64,000 bases of DNA. Origin: Closterium sp. Naga37s-1. Its lineage: Eukaryota; Streptophyta; Zygnematophyceae; Desmidiales; Closteriaceae. The stretch is taken from NCBI GenBank assembly GCA_947471745.1, contig CANJKZ010000509.1, forward strand, positions 580,501 to 644,500, given 5' to 3'. Each line of letters begins with the position of its first letter. Within the stretch, counting starts at the first letter, position 1. Shown here in pieces: positions 24,419 through 34,600 of the stretch. Made by a program: the position numbers and the translations under genes. The notes below the pieces were generated by a model. The model saw only the letters and a list, made by a program, of their open reading frames with translations. It was not told where the DNA came from and did not search any database.

Positions 24419-27400
24419 TCAAGAGGTGAGCAAGTGAGGCAAGGTAGGCACAAGGCCCAGCTGAGTACAGAAGCGCTGATGGTCACAAGGCGCAAGTGCC
24501 TTGGTGAAGATATCAGCAGTGTTGGCCTCAGAGGCCACGTACGCAAGACGCAGCTGACCACGCTGCTGCAGCTCACGAGCAAGAAAGTAGCGGAGAGCAA
24601 TGTGCTTCGTTCTGTGCTCCAGTCGCTGCTCCCGACACAAGGCCAGCATGGCCTTGTCTACGTACAGCACTGGAGGAGAACGAGGCAACTCTCCGAGGTC
24701 AGTCAGCAGGTAGGTGAGCCAGCGAAGCTCCTGTGCAGCCATGGCTCCTGCGTAGATCTCAGCCTCACAACTGGAGCCGAGAACAGAAGACGAGCGAGTA
24801 GCCCGCCACGAAACAGAGCCGGAACCAAGGCTGAAGGTGTAACCCTGTGACGACCGCTGCGTAGCCTGGTCGTCAGCCCAAGAAGCGTCTGCGTGCCCAG
24901 TGAGGACCACTGGACTCTGCCCTCCAAGCACAAGCCCCATGCCCGACGTACTGCACAAGTAGCGCAACACCCTCTTCGCTGCAGCCATGTGCTCCGGTCT
25001 GTGTCTCCCAGGAGCAACATAGCGTGCAAGAATGCTAAGAGGGTATGCAAGGTCAGGTCGTGTGCAGGTCATCAGGTACATGAGGCAGCCAACAAGCTCT
25101 GGGTACGGGCCACTCGACTCTACGGACTCATCCGAAGGCAGAGCTGAGAGCGAGTGGCGAGTAGGCAGAGGAGTGGCCTGAGGCGAGGAGTACGTGAAGC
25201 CGAAGCGCTGAAGGACCTGCTGCACCATGTGTGACTGAGTCAGGGTAATGGTGCGGCGTGCTCTGTCCTGAGTGATCTGCAAGCCAAGGTAGCTGCGCAG
25301 TTCACCCAGGTCAGTGCACGTGTGTCTCTTCTGCAGCTCGGACTTCACGTGGGCTAGTCCTGCAGTGTCAGCTGTGGCAAAGACCAAGTCGTCGACGTAC
25401 ACGAGGATGTAGAACGGCGGCAAAGAAGTGTCGGTGCGCAGAAACAGCGACGGGTCGGCAGTAGAGGGAGCAAACCCAAGAGCCGCAAGTGTAGTCCTCA
25501 GTGTGTCGTGCCACTCACGCGGTGCCTGGCGGAGACCGTAGACTGGCCGCCGTAGGCTCCACTGGGTGCCAGGAGGAAAAGACCCAGTGAAGCCAGGTGG
25601 GCGACGCAGCCAGATCTCCTCGTGCAGGCTGCCCTGCAAGAAAGCAGTGCTGAAGTCAAGAGAGTGTAGCTCGTAGTCACGGTGAGCAGCTACGTGCAGC
25701 AGTACCCGAAGAGTGGTCATCTTCGGGGTGGGAGAGAAGGTCTGAAAGTAGTCAACTCCCTGCCGCTGACTGAAGCCACGAGCCACGTAACGCGCCTTGA
25801 AGACAGGCGGAGAACCCGGCGGTCGCTTCACCCTGAAAATCCACATGCCACTGACGATGTTCGCCCCAGGAGGGGGAACAGCGTCAACGTAGGTGCCTGT
25901 GGACTTCCAGGAAGCCATCTCTGCGTCCATAGCTGCCTGCCACTGAGAGGAGTAGGGACCCTCTATCGCCTCCGCGTAAGAGCGCGGAGTCGGGATGTCA
26001 AGTGCATCCGGATCTCCCTCAGGGGTAAGCAGTACGGACACGAGATGAGGTGAAGCAGCGGCCAAGCACTGGAACTCCTCCTGCCTGTCCTCAAGGACGT
26101 CCGTGCCAAGGGCACACTCACCCCCGACGGACGGAGGACAGACAGACTCAGACTCAGTAACAAGACTGGCGACGTAGTCTAGGCGACAGCGAGCAGCAAA
26201 GTCGACGAGCTCAGCAACTAGAGCAGTCGCAGCAGTGGACTCAAAGGAAGGGTCAGTGACAACAGTAGCAAGGAGACGCGTGACAGTAGGACTGGCAGCG
26301 CGAAGAGAGTCCGACTCCGGGTCGGCAAGAGCAGGAAGAGAAGACTCAGGAGGAGAAGGCAAAGGGGCACGCAGAGGAGCAGTGGACGGACGCAGAGACA
26401 TCCGGTGCGTGCCAGGGACAGGAGGAGGACGCTGACGCGAACCGCGACCACTAGTGCGAGCAGCACGGACAGGCGACGCAGGGCGAGACGCAGGCTCACG
26501 ACGCTCAGCAAGACCTCCAGTAGGACCAGTGTAGGGAGACGGAGCAGGCAGTGGGGAGGCCAGCTGTAACTGTAACTGCGACGGGACAGGCTGTGGACAC
26601 TCTAAGGGAGGAGGAGGACCAGTAGAAGGCGAGAGACCAAGAACCTGCTGAAGGAGCGGAACGAAGTACGGCCGAGGCCGCGCGGCGACTCCAGACACAG
26701 GAGGGACAGCACCAGCACCCCCAGTGGCAGCACCAGCGCCAGTAGCAGCTCCAGCTCCAGAACCCCCAGCAGCACCAGTAGTACCCCCAGCAGGACCGCC
26801 TCCAGGACCGACAGCAGTAGCCTCCGCGCCAACACCCGCAGCAACTCCAGCTCCAGAAGTACCCGCAGGTCCAGCAGCTCCAGTACTCCCAGTACGAGCA
26901 CCTCCGGGACCCGTGGCACCAGCTCCCTCAGCAGCAACAGAACCTCCAGTACCCGCAGCACCTCCAGCTCCAGCAGCTCCAGCAGCTCGCCTCCAGCGCC
27001 GGGCAAACCACTCACGCAGCTCCTGGGGAGAGAGTGGCTCCCGGCGAGAAGGAGCACCCGGAGAACCGCCAGGCACAGCACCACCAGGCGTAGCACCCCC
27101 AGGCTCAGCACCTCTAGGCGTAGTACCCCCAGGCTCAGCACCCCCAGACGCAGCACCCCCAGGCTCAGCACCTCCAGGCGTAGTACCCCCAGGCTCAGCA
27201 CCCCCAGTCGTAGTACCCCCAGACTCAGCACCCCCAGACTCAGCACCCCCAGGCTCAGCACCCCCAGGCGTAGCACCCACACGCTCAGCACCCCCAGAGT
27301 CAGCACCCCCAGGCTCAGCACCCTCAGCAGCACCAGAGTCACCAGCGACCTCGACAGGCTCAACAGCGTCTACCTGGGACACACCTGAAGGGGCAGGACC

Positions 27401-28180
27401 CTGAGGGGGGAGGGGGTCTACCGGGGGGGGACCTGGTACAAGGAAGAGCGGTGGCGGGGGGAGGGACGGAGTGCGGTAGGGGAAGAGGCGGTAGTAGGGG
27501 ACCGACTCGTCGAACGTGACGTCCTGGGAGGACAGAACACGGCGAGAGGTGGGGTGGTAGAACTGCCACCCAGGCGCGTCAGGGGGGAAACCCAGGAAGA
27601 CGCAAGGAGCAGCACGAGGGGACAGCTTGTCCGCAGACAAGTCGCGGACAAACGCCCGAGATCCCCAGACACGGAACGCAGACGCATCGCCAACCTTCCC
27701 CATCCACAGCAAAGCTGGGGAGGTCTCCGGCATGGAGACCCTGGGCTGAAGGTTGATCTGATGCGCCGCGTACCGAACCGCAAACGGCCACAGAAAATGG
27801 GGGGCAGCCGCATGCATCATGGACGTACGGGCGACGTCCATGACCATGCCAATGCGGCGCTCAGCAATCCCATTTTGCTGTGGAGAGTCCGGAAGCGTGA
27901 AGGTCTGGCGGATGCCTCGTGCACGACAGTAGGCTCGCAGAAGGCCAGAGGAGAACTCTCCGCCTCTGTCAGAGTGCAGACGCAGAACAGGAAAGTCCGA
28001 GCCGAAGCTCCGCCTGAGCTGGAGACGAGCTGCGCGGATCCAGTCGATCAACACCTCAGTGACATCACCCTTGCTGCGCAAGGGGAAGACTGTGGTGTAA
28101 CGCGAGTAGTCGTCAACCACCAGCAGGAAGTAGCGCTCGTGACCCTGTCCACGGACGCGGGCCGGGCCCCACACGTCCAT
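24419..28180 (-). CDS. Copia pol: integrase, reverse transcriptase, RNase H (downstream of an in-frame TAG)
   Basis: This is the C-terminal part of one long gag-pol frame, cut off from gag by a TAG at 28217-28219; the Met at 28180 is internal to integrase (MDVWGP) and probably not a natural start. Numbered from that Met, the integrase DDE triad is D2, D71 and E107 (QQNGIAERR), with the usual 35-residue D-E spacing. A long Ala/Gly/Pro/Glu-rich linker with GGAEPGG-type repeats follows at about 275-600. RT begins near 780 (WIFRVKRP, KARYVARGFSQ) with the YVDD catalytic motif at 928-931. RNase H begins near 1095 (GHADASWADD, SSCEAEIYA). At about 1173 it reads LYVDKAML where element 2 has LYVDNKAML: a 3-bp in-frame deletion next to a catalytic Asp. 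The frame ends with TGA. The products would copy and integrate the element through cytoplasmic virus-like particles. Confidence 0.93.
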   Translation of the reverse strand: MDVWGPARVRGQGHERYFLLVVDDYSRYTTVFPLRSKGDVTEVLIDWIRAARLQLRRSFGSDFPVLRLHSDRGGEFSSGLLRAYCRARGIRQTFTLPDSPQQNGIAERRIGMVMDVARTSMMHAAAPHFLWPFAVRYAAHQINLQPRVSMPETSPALLWMGKVGDASAFRVWGSRAFVRDLSADKLSPRAAPCVFLGFPPDAPGWQFYHPTSRRVLSSQDVTFDESVPYYRLFPYRTPSLPPPPLFLVPGPPPVDPLPPQGPAPSGVSQVDAVEPVEVAGDSGAAEGAEPGGADSGGAERVGATPGGAEPGGAESGGAESGGTTTGGAEPGGTTPGGAEPGGAASGGAEPGGTTPRGAEPGGATPGGAVPGGSPGAPSRREPLSPQELREWFARRWRRAAGAAGAGGAAGTGGSVAAEGAGATGPGGARTGSTGAAGPAGTSGAGVAAGVGAEATAVGPGGGPAGGTTGAAGGSGAGAATGAGAATGGAGAVPPVSGVAARPRPYFVPLLQQVLGLSPSTGPPPPLECPQPVPSQLQLQLASPLPAPSPYTGPTGGLAERREPASRPASPVRAARTSGRGSRQRPPPVPGTHRMSLRPSTAPLRAPLPSPPESSLPALADPESDSLRAASPTVTRLLATVVTDPSFESTAATALVAELVDFAARCRLDYVASLVTESESVCPPSVGGECALGTDVLEDRQEEFQCLAAASPHLVSVLLTPEGDPDALDIPTPRSYAEAIEGPYSSQWQAAMDAEMASWKSTGTYVDAVPPPGANIVSGMWIFRVKRPPGSPPVFKARYVARGFSQRQGVDYFQTFSPTPKMTTLRVLLHVAAHRDYELHSLDFSTAFLQGSLHEEIWLRRPPGFTGSFPPGTQWSLRRPVYGLRQAPREWHDTLRTTLAALGFAPSTADPSLFLRTDTSLPPFYILVYVDDLVFATADTAGLAHVKSELQKRHTCTDLGELRSYLGLQITQDRARRTITLTQSHMVQQVLQRFGFTYSSPQATPLPTRHSLSALPSDESVESSGPYPELVGCLMYLMTCTRPDLAYPLSILARYVAPGRHRPEHMAAAKRVLRYLCSTSGMGLVLGGQSPVVLTGHADASWADDQATQRSSQGYTFSLGSGSVSWRATRSSSVLGSSCEAEIYAGAMAAQELRWLTYLLTDLGELPRSPPVLYVDKAMLALCREQRLEHRTKHIALRYFLARELQQRGQLRLAYVASEANTADIFTKALAPCDHQRFCTQLGLVPTLPHLLTS
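27055..27345 (-). repeat. 15-bp coding minisatellite between integrase and RT, element 1
   Basis: Tandem 15-bp units (CCCCCAGGCTCAGCA and variants on the plus strand) encode five-residue repeats of the AEPGG / TTPGG type. Unit number and order differ from the equivalent stretch in element 2 (55855-56130). The linker joins integrase to RT, and the frame is kept because units are multiples of three. Confidence 0.88.
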
Positions 28181-28216
28181 GTGAAGCGTCTGCAGCGGGG
28201 CCTCTGTCGGAGGAAA

Positions 28217-29333
28217 CTAGGAGGAGTGAGGGGTAGCCCGCTGTCGTCCCTCGACACAGGGGACGCAGGTAGGGCCAGGCCCCGGAGGAAGGGGAGGGAG
28301 GGACCGGGGAAGACCAGAGACAAGGACACGGGAGGCCATGCTCCGGAGACGAAGCAGGGAGGGGTGACCAAGGCGGTGGTGCCAGAGGAGAGTCTCGTGA
28401 GACAGGAGGCGACACGAGCAGGGGGCAGACTCAGGACCAGACCTGGACGCTGCAGCAAACACCTGACCCGACGCAGCTACCTGACCAGACGCAGGGACTG
28501 GAGGAGACGCAGTGGTCAGTGTGTACAGGCTCGACCCTGGCCGACGTGTAAACGTGGCCAGGTGGCGGCCTGTCCGAGCGTCCGTGCAGTGGGTCACCCG
28601 CTGACTCGCAGGAGTGAACTGGTGAACCCCCGCATCCTGTAGGTCAGCACCACTCACCAAGTTCGTAGAGAACGAGGGGAGGTAGAGACCAGACAGGGTG
28701 CCAGAGGGGGCCGCCGGACACGGGAGGACAGTGGAGAAGTGAGCAAGGACAGGACCTCCAGAGGGGTCTGCCAGAGAGACCGCAACGGGCCGGCCAAGCG
28801 GCGTGAGTGTGGTGCGGTCTCGAAAGAAGGAGCGAGAAGCCCCCGAGTCAAGGGTGAAGGTGTGGGAGGCCGAAGCCGACGCAGAACCTGAGAGAGCAGA
28901 CTCACCAGCACCTGAGGGAGCAGACGCACCTAGAGCAGCAGCCTCGCTAGCACCTAGAGCAGCAGCCTCACCAGTACCTAGAGCAGCAGTCTCAATGCCC
29001 GGGTCGGGCGGAAAACACCGGTAACAGTCACCCTCATCACTAATAGTCACAGTATACACGGCAGCAAGAATAGCATCAAAGTCAAGGTCAAAGACAGCTA
29101 CACCCGCCCTAGACAGCTCACCCCAGCGGGGGATCTCAGTGGCCTCAGGGAACTGGTGACACCAAGCGTCCGTCAGGCGGCCAAAGCAGCGCTGGGTGGA
29201 GTGCGCACCCCCGCACTGCTCACCCGCGCGGTCGCCGGTGCGGAGGACGTAGGTGCACGGACCAGTACCCCCACCCCTCTGGCGTGCAGTGTACCACTCA
29301 CGGAGCTGCTGAGGGGAGGGGATGTCACGAGTG

Positions 29334-29365
<32 letters not shown>

Positions 29366-30385
29366 CTGACCACCACCGGAGCCGACCCTCTGCGCAGCGC
29401 CACCCCGACCAGCTCCACCTCCTCCGCCGCCTCCTCCTCCGCCGCCGCCACCTCCGCTCCCTCCGCCACTGCCGCTGCCGCCTCCGCCTCCACTGCCGCC
29501 ACCGACACCTCCACCCCCGCCACCACCCCCACCGCCACCTCCTCCACCTCCTCCACTGCCGCCTCCACCGCCCCCGCTAGCTCCTCCAGCGCCCCTGCCC
29601 CCCTTGCCCTTGCCAGGGCGGCGTTTCCCGCTAGGGGTAGACGCCGCACCGACCGACTCAAGCCCAACGAGGTCGGCCGCAGCAGCAGAGGCAACAGAGG
29701 GCAAAAGGGGGGAGGGGGAACACCCCTCAAAGATGGGGGTGCGAGGGTCACCACGAGAGGCTCCTACAGCTACTATGCTCTTCTCTGCTGCTAGGAGGGA
29801 CTTCTCGAGGAGGTCAACGGTGAGAGTGGTGGGGCAAACTGAGAGGAAGTGGTCCCTGACTACGCGAAGGGAGTCAGGGAGCCGGGTGACTATGTAGTAG
29901 AGGGTGATGTACATGGGGGGGGGGTTCGTGGCGCAGAACTCAGCAGGAAGCGCAGCGCGGTAGCGAGTGTCACAAGTGCGTAGGTGCGTAATGAGGTCAG
30001 CGACTGTGGGAAAGGCAGCAAGGTCAGGGAAGAGGTACGGTAGCATGAGGCGACTCAGTGCAGCAGTGGCAGGGGAGGAGTAGTGTGCAACTACAGCGTC
30101 GTACAAGGTCTGAGCACTCTTGTACTGGCTAAAGTGCGCACGCTCAGAGGTAGGCAGGTGGCGGCGCACAGCAAGACGTGCAGCAGCATCGCGCGTGGCC
30201 CACTGGGAGCGAACAGTTGCGTCAGCATCAGTGGCGGGGGCAGGAGAGGCACCAGAAGTGAGGTCAAAGAGGGAGAGACCGTCTGCCCTATCGCACTGTA
30301 AGAAAAGCTGCAGGTCATCTATCCAGACGTCAAAGTCAATGGCCCGACCCTCAGCGTCAAAAGCGAGGACACTAGGGGTAGCCAT
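28217..30385 (-). CDS. Copia gag, protease and start of integrase, ended by a TAG
   Basis: 722 codons from an ATG at 30383-30385. Residues 1 to about 230 are a Copia-type Gag capsid domain (FDVWIDDLQLFLQ, RSQW, LMLPYLF). A basic linker (KRRPGKGKGGRG) near 250, a Gly-rich tract at about 265-335 and a poly-Gln run near 341-351 follow. A Cys/His cluster at about 376-400 (C-X13-C-X3-H-X4-C) replaces a canonical CCHC knuckle and may bind RNA. The aspartic protease site is DSGAS with D513. The HHCC zinc domain of integrase begins near 665 (LLWHHRLGHPSLLRLR) and ends with CVPC. The frame stops at a TAG where element 2 has CAG (Gln), then stays open to 24419. Element 2 lacks the first part of this protein, so this is the only intact Gag capsid in the window. 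Confidence 0.93.
29335..29365 (-). repeat. CAG microsatellite in gag (poly-Gln)
   Basis: About nine CTG/CAG triplets encode the poly-Gln run of Gag at residues about 341-351. In element 2 the same tract (about 58170-58200) is interrupted by a CGC triplet, so the length is unstable between copies. Confidence 0.85.
29400..29595 (-). repeat. Gly-rich codon repeat in gag
   Basis: Imperfect GGT/GGC/GGA codon repeats encode a Gly/Ser tract of about 65 residues. Element 2 has a shorter version at about 58240-58345, directly at its gag deletion breakpoint, so this repeat is a likely recombination site. Confidence 0.85.
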
Positions 30386-31543
30386 GACAGCAGTAGACTA
30401 GCAGCGCAAACAGTGGGGTGAGGGCAGTGCTGTGAGAGAGGCGCTGCTCTTACCGGACAGGGCGGCTCGGGCGGCTCGGCTGCAGGGCGGCTCGGCGACT
30501 CGGCTGCTGGGCGGCTCGGCTGCTGGGCGGCTCGGCGGCTCGGCTGCTGGGCGGCTCAGCGACTCGGCTGCTGGGCGGCTCGGCGGCTCTGCTGCTGGGC
30601 GGCTCGGCTGCTGGGCGGCTCGGCGGCTCGGCTGCTGGGCGGCTCGGTGGCTCAGCTGCTGGGCGGCTAGGCTGCTGGGCGGCTCGGCGGGGCCGCTGAG
30701 AGGGCGGCGTCCGGGGCCGCTGGGAGGAGGCGGCGGGGCCGCTGAGAGGAGGCGGCGGGGCCGGAAAGGTAGGTGGCGGGGCCGCGTCAGGGGCCGCGAC
30801 AGGGGCCGCGTCAGGGGCCGCGTCAGGGGCCGCGGCAGGGGCCGCGTCAGGGGCCGCGGCAGGGCCGCGTCAGGGCGCCGCGTCAGGGGCCGCGTCAGGG
30901 CGCCGCCAGGGGCCGCGGCAGGGCCGTGTCAGGGCCGCGTAAGGGGCCGCGGCAGGGGCCGCGTCAGGGGCCGCGTCAGGGCCGCGTCAGGGCCGCGGCA
31001 GAGCCGCGTCAGGGCCGCGTCAGGGGCCACGGCAGGGCCGCGTCAGGGCCGCGGCAGGGGCCGCGTCAGGGCGCCGCGTCAGGGGCCGCGTCAGGGCGCC
31101 GCCAGGGGCCGCGGCAGGGCCGCGTCAGGGCCGCGTCAGGGCCGCGTCAGGGGCCGCTTCAGGGCCGCGGCAGGGGCCGCGGTAGGCCGCGTCAGAGCCG
31201 CGTCAGGGGCCGCGGCAGGGCCGCGTCAGGGCCGCGGCAGGGGCCGCGTCAGGGCGCCGCCAGGGGCCGCGTCAGGCCGCGTCAGGGCCGCGTCAGGCGC
31301 CGCCAGGGGCCGCGTCAGGGCGCCACCAGGGGGCGCGTCAGGGGCCGCGATAGGGCGCCGGCAGGGGCCTCGTCAGGGCGCCGCCAGGGGCCGCATAGGG
31401 GGCGCGTGGGAGGCGGCGTAGGGGCCGCGTAGGGGCAGCGTAGGGGCCGCTAAAAAAAAAAAAATTTAGGGCAGGGCGCAATGTGCGCGGGCAGCAAAAA
31501 AAAATTCTTATGGTGGGCCCTTAGGAAGGAACGGTCCCATGTA
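30386..31543 (-). other. GC-rich 5' leader of Copia element 1, made of two minisatellites
   Basis: The 1.16 kb between PBS and gag start is mostly repeats. About 30440-30700 holds units built on GGGCGGCTCGGCTGCT; about 30770-31450 holds units built on CAGGGGCCGCGT with CGCC and GCGG variants. Two A-runs (31452-31464 and 31496-31504) and a box GGTGGGCCCTTAGGAAGGAAC follow towards the PBS. The box is largely shared with element 2 (near 58691), the repeats are not. Long open frames here on the plus strand are by-products of stop-poor GC-rich repeats. Confidence 0.85.
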
Positions 31544-31561
31544 GGAACCCGCTCTATACCA
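31544..31561 (-). promoter_or_regulatory. Primer-binding site of Copia element 1
   Basis: Immediately inside the 5' LTR; TGGTATAGAGCGGGTTCC in element orientation. The usual plant Copia PBS for initiator tRNA-Met starts TGGTATCAGAGC; here one C is absent after TGGTAT. Element 2 has almost the same site (58719-58736), so this is a family trait, not a chance deletion. Confidence 0.8.
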
Positions 31562-31694
31562 TGTGAATCAAGAAAACAGGAATGAATGAACTATGAATGA
31601 ATTGGGTACAAGTACTAACCCTAATTGGGTTGTACCCCTTATGGAGTACCCCACTATAGCCTACACAATATGCATGAGCTATGATGTTCTGACA
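31562..31694 (-). repeat. 5' LTR of Copia element 1
   Basis: 133 bp, read as identical to the 3' LTR at 24073-24205. Followed on the plus strand by the target duplication GCGGT at 31695-31699 and resumption of the satellite in register. Confidence 0.95.
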
Positions 31695-34600
31695 GCGGTT
31701 CTTCTTGCGGCGGGCTCGTCTAAAGTTATTAGGAGCTGGAAACTGACCGCAGGGTACTTAGGACTGTGGCAAAGATGGTCGTGCATGGCGGTCCATGATT
31801 TGAATAACTCCGCTTCACATTTTATGCCGGAGCGGATTTCGCGGCTTTCTGGTCTCACGAACGCCCTTATAGGGGGGCGGTTCTTCCCGCGGCGGGCTCG
31901 TCTAGAGTTATTAGGAGCTGGAAACTGACCGCAGGGTACTGGCAAAGATTATCGTGCATGGCGGTCCATGATTTGAATAACTTCGCTTCACATTTTATAC
32001 CGCTGCGGATTTCGCAGCTTTCTGGTCTCACGAACGCCCTTATAGGGGGGCGGTTCTTCTTGCGGCGGGCTCGTCTAAAGTTATTAGGAGCTGGAAACTG
32101 ACCGCAGGGTACTTAGGACTGTGACAAAGATGGTCGTGCATGGCGGTCCATGATTTGAATAACTCCACTTCACATTTTATGCCGGAGCGGATTTCGCAGC
32201 TTTCTGGTCTCACGAACGCCCTTATAGGGGGGTGGTTCTTCTCGCGGCGGGCTCGTCTAAAGTTATTAGGAGCTGGAAACTGACTGCAAGGTACTTATGA
32301 CTGTGGCAAATATGATCGTGCATGGCGGTCCATGATTTGAATAACTCCACTTCACATTTTATGCCGGAGTGGAGTTCGCAGCTTTCTGGTCTCACGAACG
32401 CCCTTATAGGGGGGGCGGTTCTTCTCGCGGCGGGCTCGTCTAAAGTTATTAGGAGCTGGAAACTGACCGCAGGGTACTTATGACTGTGGCAAATATGATC
32501 GTGCATGGCGGTCCATGATTTGAATAACTCCGCTTCACATTTTATGCCGGAGCGGAGTTCGCAGCTTTATGGTCTCACGAACGCCCTTATAGGGGGGGCG
32601 GTTCTTCTCGCGGTGGGCTCGTCTAAAGTTATTAGGAGCTGGAAACTGACCGCAGGGTACTTATGACTGTGGCAAAGATGATCGTGCATGGCGGTCCATG
32701 ATTTGAATAACTCCGCTTCACATTTTATGCCGGAGTGGAGTTCGCAGCTTTCTGGTCTCACGAACGCCCTTATAGGGGGGGCGGTTCTTCTCGCGGCGGG
32801 CTCGTCTAAAGTTATTAGGAGCTGGAAACTGACCGCAGGGTACTTATGACTGTGGCAAATATGATCGTGCATGGCAGTCCATGATTTGAATAACTCCGCT
32901 TCACATTTTATGACGGAGCGGAGTTCGCAGCTTTCTGGTCTCACAAACGCCCTTATAGGGGGGGCGGTTCTTCTCGCGGCGGGCTCGTCTAAAGTTATTA
33001 GGAGCTGGAAACTGACCGCAGGGTACTTATGACTGTGGCAAAGATGACCGTGCATGGCGGTCCATGATTTGAATAACCCCGCTTCACATTTTATGCCGGA
33101 GCGGAGTTCGCAGCTTTCTGGTCTCACGAACGCCCTTATAGGGGGGGCGGTTCTTCTCGCGGCGGGCTCGTCTAAAGTTATTAGGAGCTGGAAACTGACC
33201 GCAGGGTACTTAGGACACTGGCAAAGATGATCGTGCATGGCGGTCCATGATTTGAATAACTTCGCTTCACATTTTATACCGCTGCGGATTTCGCAGCTTT
33301 CTGGTCTCACGAACGCCCTTATAGGGGGGCGGTTCTTCTTGCGGCGGGCTCGTCTAAAGTTATTAGGAGCTGGAAACTGACTGCAGGGTAGTTAGGACTG
33401 TGACAAAGATGATCGTGCATGGCGGTTCTTGATTTGAATAACTTCGCTCCACATTTTATACCGCTGCGGATTTCGCAGCTTTCTGGTCTCACGAACGCCC
33501 TTATAGGGGGGCGGTTCTTCTTGCGGCGGGCTCGTCTAAAGTTATTAGGAGCTGGAAACTGACCGCAGAGTACTTAGGACACTGGCAAAGATGATCGTGC
33601 ATGGCGGTCCATGATTTGAATAACTTCGCTTCACATTTTATACCGCTGCGGATTTCGCAGCTTTCTGGTCTCACGAACGCCCTTATAGGGGGGCGGTTCT
33701 TCTTGCGGCGGGCTCGTCCAGAGTTATTAGGAGCTGGAAACTGACCGCAGGGTACTGGCAAAGATTATCGTGCATGGCGGTCCATGATTTGAATAACTTC
33801 GCTTCACATTTTATACCGCTGCGGATTTCGCAGCTTTCTGGTCTCACGAACGCCCTTATAGGGGGGCGGTTCTTCTTGCGGCGGGCTCGTCTAAAGTTAT
33901 TAGGAGCTGGAAACTGACCGCAGGGTACTTAGGACTGTGACAAAGATGGTCGTGCATGGCGGTCCATGATTTGAATAACTCCACTTCACATTTTATGCCG
34001 GAGCGGATTTCGCAGCTTTCTGGTCTCACGAACGCCCTTATAGGGGGGTGGTTCTTCTCGCGGCGGGCTCGTCTAAAGTTATTAGGAGCTGGAAACTGAC
34101 CGCAAGGTACTTATGACTGTGGCAAATATGATCGTGCATGGCGGTCCATGATTTGAATAACTCCACTTCACATTTTATGCCGGAGTGGAGTTCGCAGCTT
34201 TCTGGTCTCACGAACGCCCTTATAGGGGGGGCGGTTCTTCTCGCGGCGGGCTCGTCTAAAGTTATTAGGAGCTGGAAACTGACCGCAGGTTACTTAGGAC
34301 TGTGGCAAAGATGATCGTGCATGGCGGTCCAAGTTTTGAATAACTTTGCTTCACATTTTATACCGGAGCGGATTTCGCAGCTTTCTGGTCTCACGAACGC
34401 CCTTATAGGGGGGCGGTTCTTCTTGCGGCGGGCTCGTCTAAAGTTATTAGGAGCTGGAAACTGACCGCAGAGTACTTAGGACACTGGCAAAGATGATCGT
34501 GCATGGCGGTCCATGATTTGAATAACTTCGCTTCACATTTTATACCGCTGCGGATTTCGCAGCTTTCTGGTCTCACGAACGCCCTTATAGGGGGGCGGTT

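Larger units (their letters stand above)
24073..31694 (-). mobile_element. Ty1/Copia LTR retrotransposon, element 1 (7.6 kb)
   Basis: A complete LTR element read on the minus strand: 5' LTR 31562-31694, PBS 31544-31561, GC-rich leader, gag-protease-integrase-RT-RNase H frame 30385-24419, polypurine tract (PPT) 24206-24215, 3' LTR 24073-24205. Integrase before RT defines Copia. A 5-bp target duplication GCGGT flanks it (24068-24072, 31695-31699). By eye the two 133-bp LTRs are identical, so insertion is recent. It is probably not autonomous: the polyprotein has an in-frame TAG at 28217-28219 and lacks one codon in RNase H compared with element 2. Confidence 0.97.

Noticed and set aside
28217-28219. 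Programmed TAG readthrough separating Gag from Pol
   Set aside because: The TAG lies after the protease and within the integrase N-terminal part, its 3' context (TTTCCT) is not the known CARYYA type, and element 2 has a sense codon.
26724-29794. Long plus-strand frames across the Copia elements (for example 26724-27404, 27554-28642, 29156-29794, and counterparts in element 2)
   Set aside because: They are antisense shadows of GC-rich gag-pol coding repeats and low-complexity Ala/Pro or Gly tracts.
30432-31432. Two overlapping plus-strand frames (329 and 219 codons) of Arg/Gly/Ala repeats
   Set aside because: They translate the leader minisatellite of Copia element 1 on the wrong strand; stop-free only because of base composition.
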